Origin: an uncultured Oscillibacter sp.
GTDB lineage: Bacteria > Bacillota > Clostridia > Oscillospirales > Oscillospiraceae
Direction: 5' to 3'
Assembly (NCBI GenBank): GCA_910576845.1
Contig: CAJTJA010000024.1
Location: 1 to 32,874, forward strand
DNA: 32,874 nucleotides
Positions within the stretch are counted from its first letter, which is position 1. Each line of letters starts with the position of its first letter. Shown piece by piece: positions 30,322 through 32,874 of this stretch. Below the pieces are notes generated by a model. That model was given only the letters and a program-made list of their open reading frames with translations. It made no database searches and had not been told where the DNA came from. Made by a program: the position numbers and the translations under genes.

Positions 30322-32796
30322 ATGAATGAGAAAAAATTCAGCCCCGGCGCAGAGGAAGCCCTCCGTCTCAGCCAAGAGGCCGCCGGCGAGCTGGGCCACG
30401 GCTACGTGGGCACGGAACACCTGCTCTTGGGACTTATCCGGGAGGACCAGGGCGCGGCTCACGACGTCCTTCTGGAATCCGGGCTTACCGACGACATGAT
30501 CGTCCAAATCATCAAACGCAGCGTGGGGGCGGGCCTCCCCGGCGGCAACCCCGCCCAGGGCCTGACCCCACGGGCCCGCCGGGTGGTAGAAATCGCCGTA
30601 GAGGACGCTGTCCGGGGCGGCAGTCCCTGTGTGGGCACGGAGCATCTGCTGGCGGGCCTCCTGCGGGAGGGAAACAATATGGCTGTCCGGATTCTCCGCA
30701 CTGCCGGGGTGGATGCGCGCCCCCTCTACGCCGCCTTGATGCAAAAGCTGAACCAGCGTCCCCAGAGCCGCCAGCCCGCCTCTCCCCGGGACGACAAGAG
30801 CCCCTCCTCCGGCGGCGGATCCAATGGCAAAACGCTCCGGGAGTTCACCCGGGACCTGACCGCTGATGCCCGGAACGGCAAGCTGGACCCCGTGGTAGGC
30901 CGGGACGAGGAAATCCAGCGGGTGATTCAGATTCTCTCCCGCCGGACGAAGAACAACCCCTGCCTGATCGGTGAACCCGGCGTAGGCAAAACGGCTATCG
31001 CCGAGGGCCTGGCCCGGAAAATCGTGATGGGCGATGTGCCCGACGATCTCTTGGACAAGCGCATCCTCTCCCTGGACCTCTCCGGCATGGTAGCCGGGAC
31101 CAAGTACCGGGGTGAATTTGAGGAGCGCATTAAAAAAGCCCTGGACGAGGTGAAAAAGTCCGGGGACGTGATCCTCTTCATCGACGAGCTCCACACCATC
31201 GTGGGCGCGGGCTCCGCCGAGGGGGCCGTGGACGCGGCCAACATCATTAAACCCGCTCTGGGCCGGGGCGAAATTCGTGTCATCGGGGCAACCACCCTGA
31301 ACGAATACCGAAAGTATATTGAGAAGGACGCCGCCTTGGAACGCCGCTTCCAGCCCGTCCAGGTGGGAGAACCCAGTCAGGAGGCCAGCCTGGAAATTTT
31401 GCGGGGTCTCCGGGAGAAGTACGAGGAACACCACAAGCTCCAGCTCACCGACGAGGCGCTGGAGGCCGCCGTCACCCTCTCCGCTCGATATATCTCCGAC
31501 CGCTTCCTTCCGGACAAGGCCATTGACCTCATGGATGAAGCCGCATCCAGAGTCCGTATGGAGCAGGAGGAGATTTCTCCGGAACTGAAATCCCTGGAGG
31601 AAAAAATTGCCGCCCTGGCGAAGGATAAGGAGGCCGCTGTGCAGCGCCAGGACTTTGAGACCGCCGCTCAGCTCCGGGACATTGAGAGCAACTACCAGGA
31701 TCAGGTGGAGCAGGAGCGGGAGAAGCGCCGCGCAAGCCCCCGCCAGCACCGTCCCGTCACGGCGGAGGACATTGCCGCTGTAGTAGCGGGCTGGACAGGC
31801 ATCCCTGTCACCCGCCTCACGGAAGACGAGGGCGCCCGTCTGCTCCACATGGAGGACATTCTCCACAAGCGGGTGGTAGGACAGAACGAGGCTGTCCAGG
31901 CCGTGGCCCGGGCTATCCGCCGGGGCCGGGTGGGCTTGAAGGACCCCAAACGGCCCACAGGCTCCTTCCTCTTCCTGGGCCCCACGGGCGTGGGGAAGAC
32001 AGAGCTCTGCAAATCCTTGGCAGAGGCCATGTTCGGCGACGAGGGAGCCATCATCCGCATCGACATGTCGGAATATATGGAGCGGCATACAGTGTCCCGC
32101 CTGATCGGCTCTCCCCCGGGCTATGTGGGGCACGAGGAGGGCGGCCAGCTCACCGAGCGGGTCCGCCGGAAGCCCTATTCCGTGGTCCTTTTTGACGAGA
32201 TTGAAAAGGCCCACGAGGATGTGTGGAATATTCTCCTGCAAATCCTGGACGACGGACGGATCACAGACTCTCAGGGCCGGACGGTGGACTTTAAAAATGC
32301 GGTCATCGTTATGACGAGCAACATCGGGGCCAAGAGCCTTACCACTGCCGGGACCCGTCTGGGCTTCAACCACGACGAATCCCCCGCAGATGACAGGGAG
32401 AAAAAGTTCCTCCAGGCCAAGGAGACCGTCATGGCGGAGCTCCGCCAAACCTTCCGGCCGGAGTTTTTGAACCGGATCGATGACATCATCGTCTTCCGTG
32501 CCCTGACGGAGGAGGACATCCATGAGGTAGCCCGCCGGATGCTGGACACGGTGTCCGCCCGGATGGAGGCCATGGGCCTGCACCTGAGCGCCTCCGACGA
32601 GGCGGTGGCGGAGCTGGTCCGGGAGGGCTACGACCCCAAGTACGGAGCCCGACCCCTGCGGCGCTGTATCCAGAACAAGGTGGAGGACGCCGTAGCCGAG
32701 CGGATGCTGGATGGCACCTTGAAAGAGGGAGACACCGCCGCTCTGACCGTGGAGGACAGCAAGCTGCTGGTGACAAAGGAAGAGGTTCCCGCCTAA
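30322..32796 (+). CDS. clpC: ATP-dependent Clp protease ATP-binding subunit ClpC
   Basis: ClpC is the AAA+ unfoldase that feeds ClpP. The 824-aa protein has an N domain (about 1-145, two repeats around EHLLLGLI and EHLLAGLL). AAA-1 has Walker A GEPGVGKT at 217-224 and Walker B LFIDELH. The UVR-type middle segment KEAAVQRQDFETAAQLRD is at about 435-452. AAA-2 has GPTGVGKT at 553-560 and VVLFDEIEKAH. The C-terminal D2-small domain is complete. A UVR motif in the middle domain points to ClpC over ClpB or ClpA. It is controlled through the CtsR operators upstream. Confidence 0.97.
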   Translation: MNEKKFSPGAEEALRLSQEAAGELGHGYVGTEHLLLGLIREDQGAAHDVLLESGLTDDMIVQIIKRSVGAGLPGGNPAQGLTPRARRVVEIAVEDAVRGGSPCVGTEHLLAGLLREGNNMAVRILRTAGVDARPLYAALMQKLNQRPQSRQPASPRDDKSPSSGGGSNGKTLREFTRDLTADARNGKLDPVVGRDEEIQRVIQILSRRTKNNPCLIGEPGVGKTAIAEGLARKIVMGDVPDDLLDKRILSLDLSGMVAGTKYRGEFEERIKKALDEVKKSGDVILFIDELHTIVGAGSAEGAVDAANIIKPALGRGEIRVIGATTLNEYRKYIEKDAALERRFQPVQVGEPSQEASLEILRGLREKYEEHHKLQLTDEALEAAVTLSARYISDRFLPDKAIDLMDEAASRVRMEQEEISPELKSLEEKIAALAKDKEAAVQRQDFETAAQLRDIESNYQDQVEQEREKRRASPRQHRPVTAEDIAAVVAGWTGIPVTRLTEDEGARLLHMEDILHKRVVGQNEAVQAVARAIRRGRVGLKDPKRPTGSFLFLGPTGVGKTELCKSLAEAMFGDEGAIIRIDMSEYMERHTVSRLIGSPPGYVGHEEGGQLTERVRRKPYSVVLFDEIEKAHEDVWNILLQILDDGRITDSQGRTVDFKNAVIVMTSNIGAKSLTTAGTRLGFNHDESPADDREKKFLQAKETVMAELRQTFRPEFLNRIDDIIVFRALTEEDIHEVARRMLDTVSARMEAMGLHLSASDEAVAELVREGYDPKYGARPLRRCIQNKVEDAVAERMLDGTLKEGDTAALTVEDSKLLVTKEEVPA

Positions 32797-32806
32797 GCGA
32801 AAATAA

Positions 32807-32830
32807 AGGCCCCGCCTCCCGGCGGGGCCT
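32807..32830 (+). terminator. Hairpin terminator of clpC
   Basis: A perfect 10-bp stem AGGCCCCGCC/GGCGGGGCCT (32807-32816 with 32821-32830) with a 4-nt loop begins 11 nt after the clpC stop. It lacks its own T-run and is followed by another hairpin. Confidence 0.7.
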
Positions 32831-32862
32831 CAGGCTGTCAAAAATACTTTTTTGACAGCCTG
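32831..32862. terminator. Second, A/T-flanked hairpin at window end
   Basis: Perfect 14-bp arms (32831-32844 with 32849-32862; CAGGCTGTCAAAAA and its reverse complement) abut the first hairpin. The A5/T5 sits at the loop and not outside. It may back up termination or belong to whatever follows beyond the window. Confidence 0.5.
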
Positions 32863-32874
32863 CGCAAGTTTTCA

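Noticed and set aside
29770..32583. 937-codon open frame opposite clpC
   Set aside because: It is an antisense shadow of a high-G+C gene; clpC on the plus strand is certain.
1..32874. CRISPR arrays, tRNA/rRNA genes, insertion sequences or prophage genes
   Set aside because: No regularly spaced repeats, no tRNA-like clover patterns and no transposase or integrase frames were seen.

Overview
The window (about 57% G+C by eye) looks like a chromosome segment of a motile, strictly anaerobic Gram-positive bacterium. The flagellar gene order, the CtsR-McsA-ClpC stress locus, formate-tetrahydrofolate ligase with a formate-type channel, an 8Fe ferredoxin, strong AGGAGG ribosome sites and many TTG/GTG starts fit Clostridia, probably an Oscillospiraceae relative of Oscillibacter or Intestinimonas. 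That placement is inferred from gene content and not from a search.

Region 1 (1-14367, minus strand) is most of a flagellar operon, read right to left: flgB, flgC, fliE, fliF, fliG, fliH, fliI, fliJ, fliK, flgD, a TIGR02530-type flagellar operon protein, flgE, flbD, motA, motB, fliM and fliY (cut by the left edge). It builds the rod, MS ring, C ring, export ATPase, hook and stator. fliL is not at its usual place between motB and fliM. The best promoter lies about 550 nt upstream of flgB, so the transcript should carry a long leader rich in inverted repeats.

Region 2 (15018-20205, plus strand) diverges from the flagellar operon. It encodes a three-gene phosphorelay: a receiver-HD-GYP-PAS-GGDEF protein that can in principle both break and make cyclic di-GMP, a single-domain Hpt protein, and a membrane hybrid histidine kinase with two receivers. 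Its position suggests control of motility through c-di-GMP.

Region 3 (20229-25513) holds an unrecognised 171-aa protein (minus), fhs plus an FNT-family formate/nitrite channel (plus), and a minus-strand PadR regulator operon: padR, a membrane protein with an N-terminal HAAS/DUF1700-like region, and a second membrane protein. This last gene is frameshifted at two poly-G tracts (G9 and G8).

Region 4 (25579-28866, plus strand) is a tight run of mutY, a zinc-ribbon protein, tdk and a PflA-like radical SAM protein. It is followed by an unexplained hairpin-rich stretch and a 42-nt perfect palindrome that acts as a two-way terminator. A small 2[4Fe-4S] ferredoxin lies on the other strand.

Region 5 (29162-32862, plus strand) is the ctsR-mcsA-clpC proteolysis operon. 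Clear CtsR operators flank its promoter, and mcsB (protein arginine kinase) is missing from between mcsA and clpC.

The features most worth following up are the long flgB leader, the divergent c-di-GMP phosphorelay, the double poly-G gene, the mcsB-less clpC operon, and a recurrent extended -10 element (TATGCTA followed by four bases).
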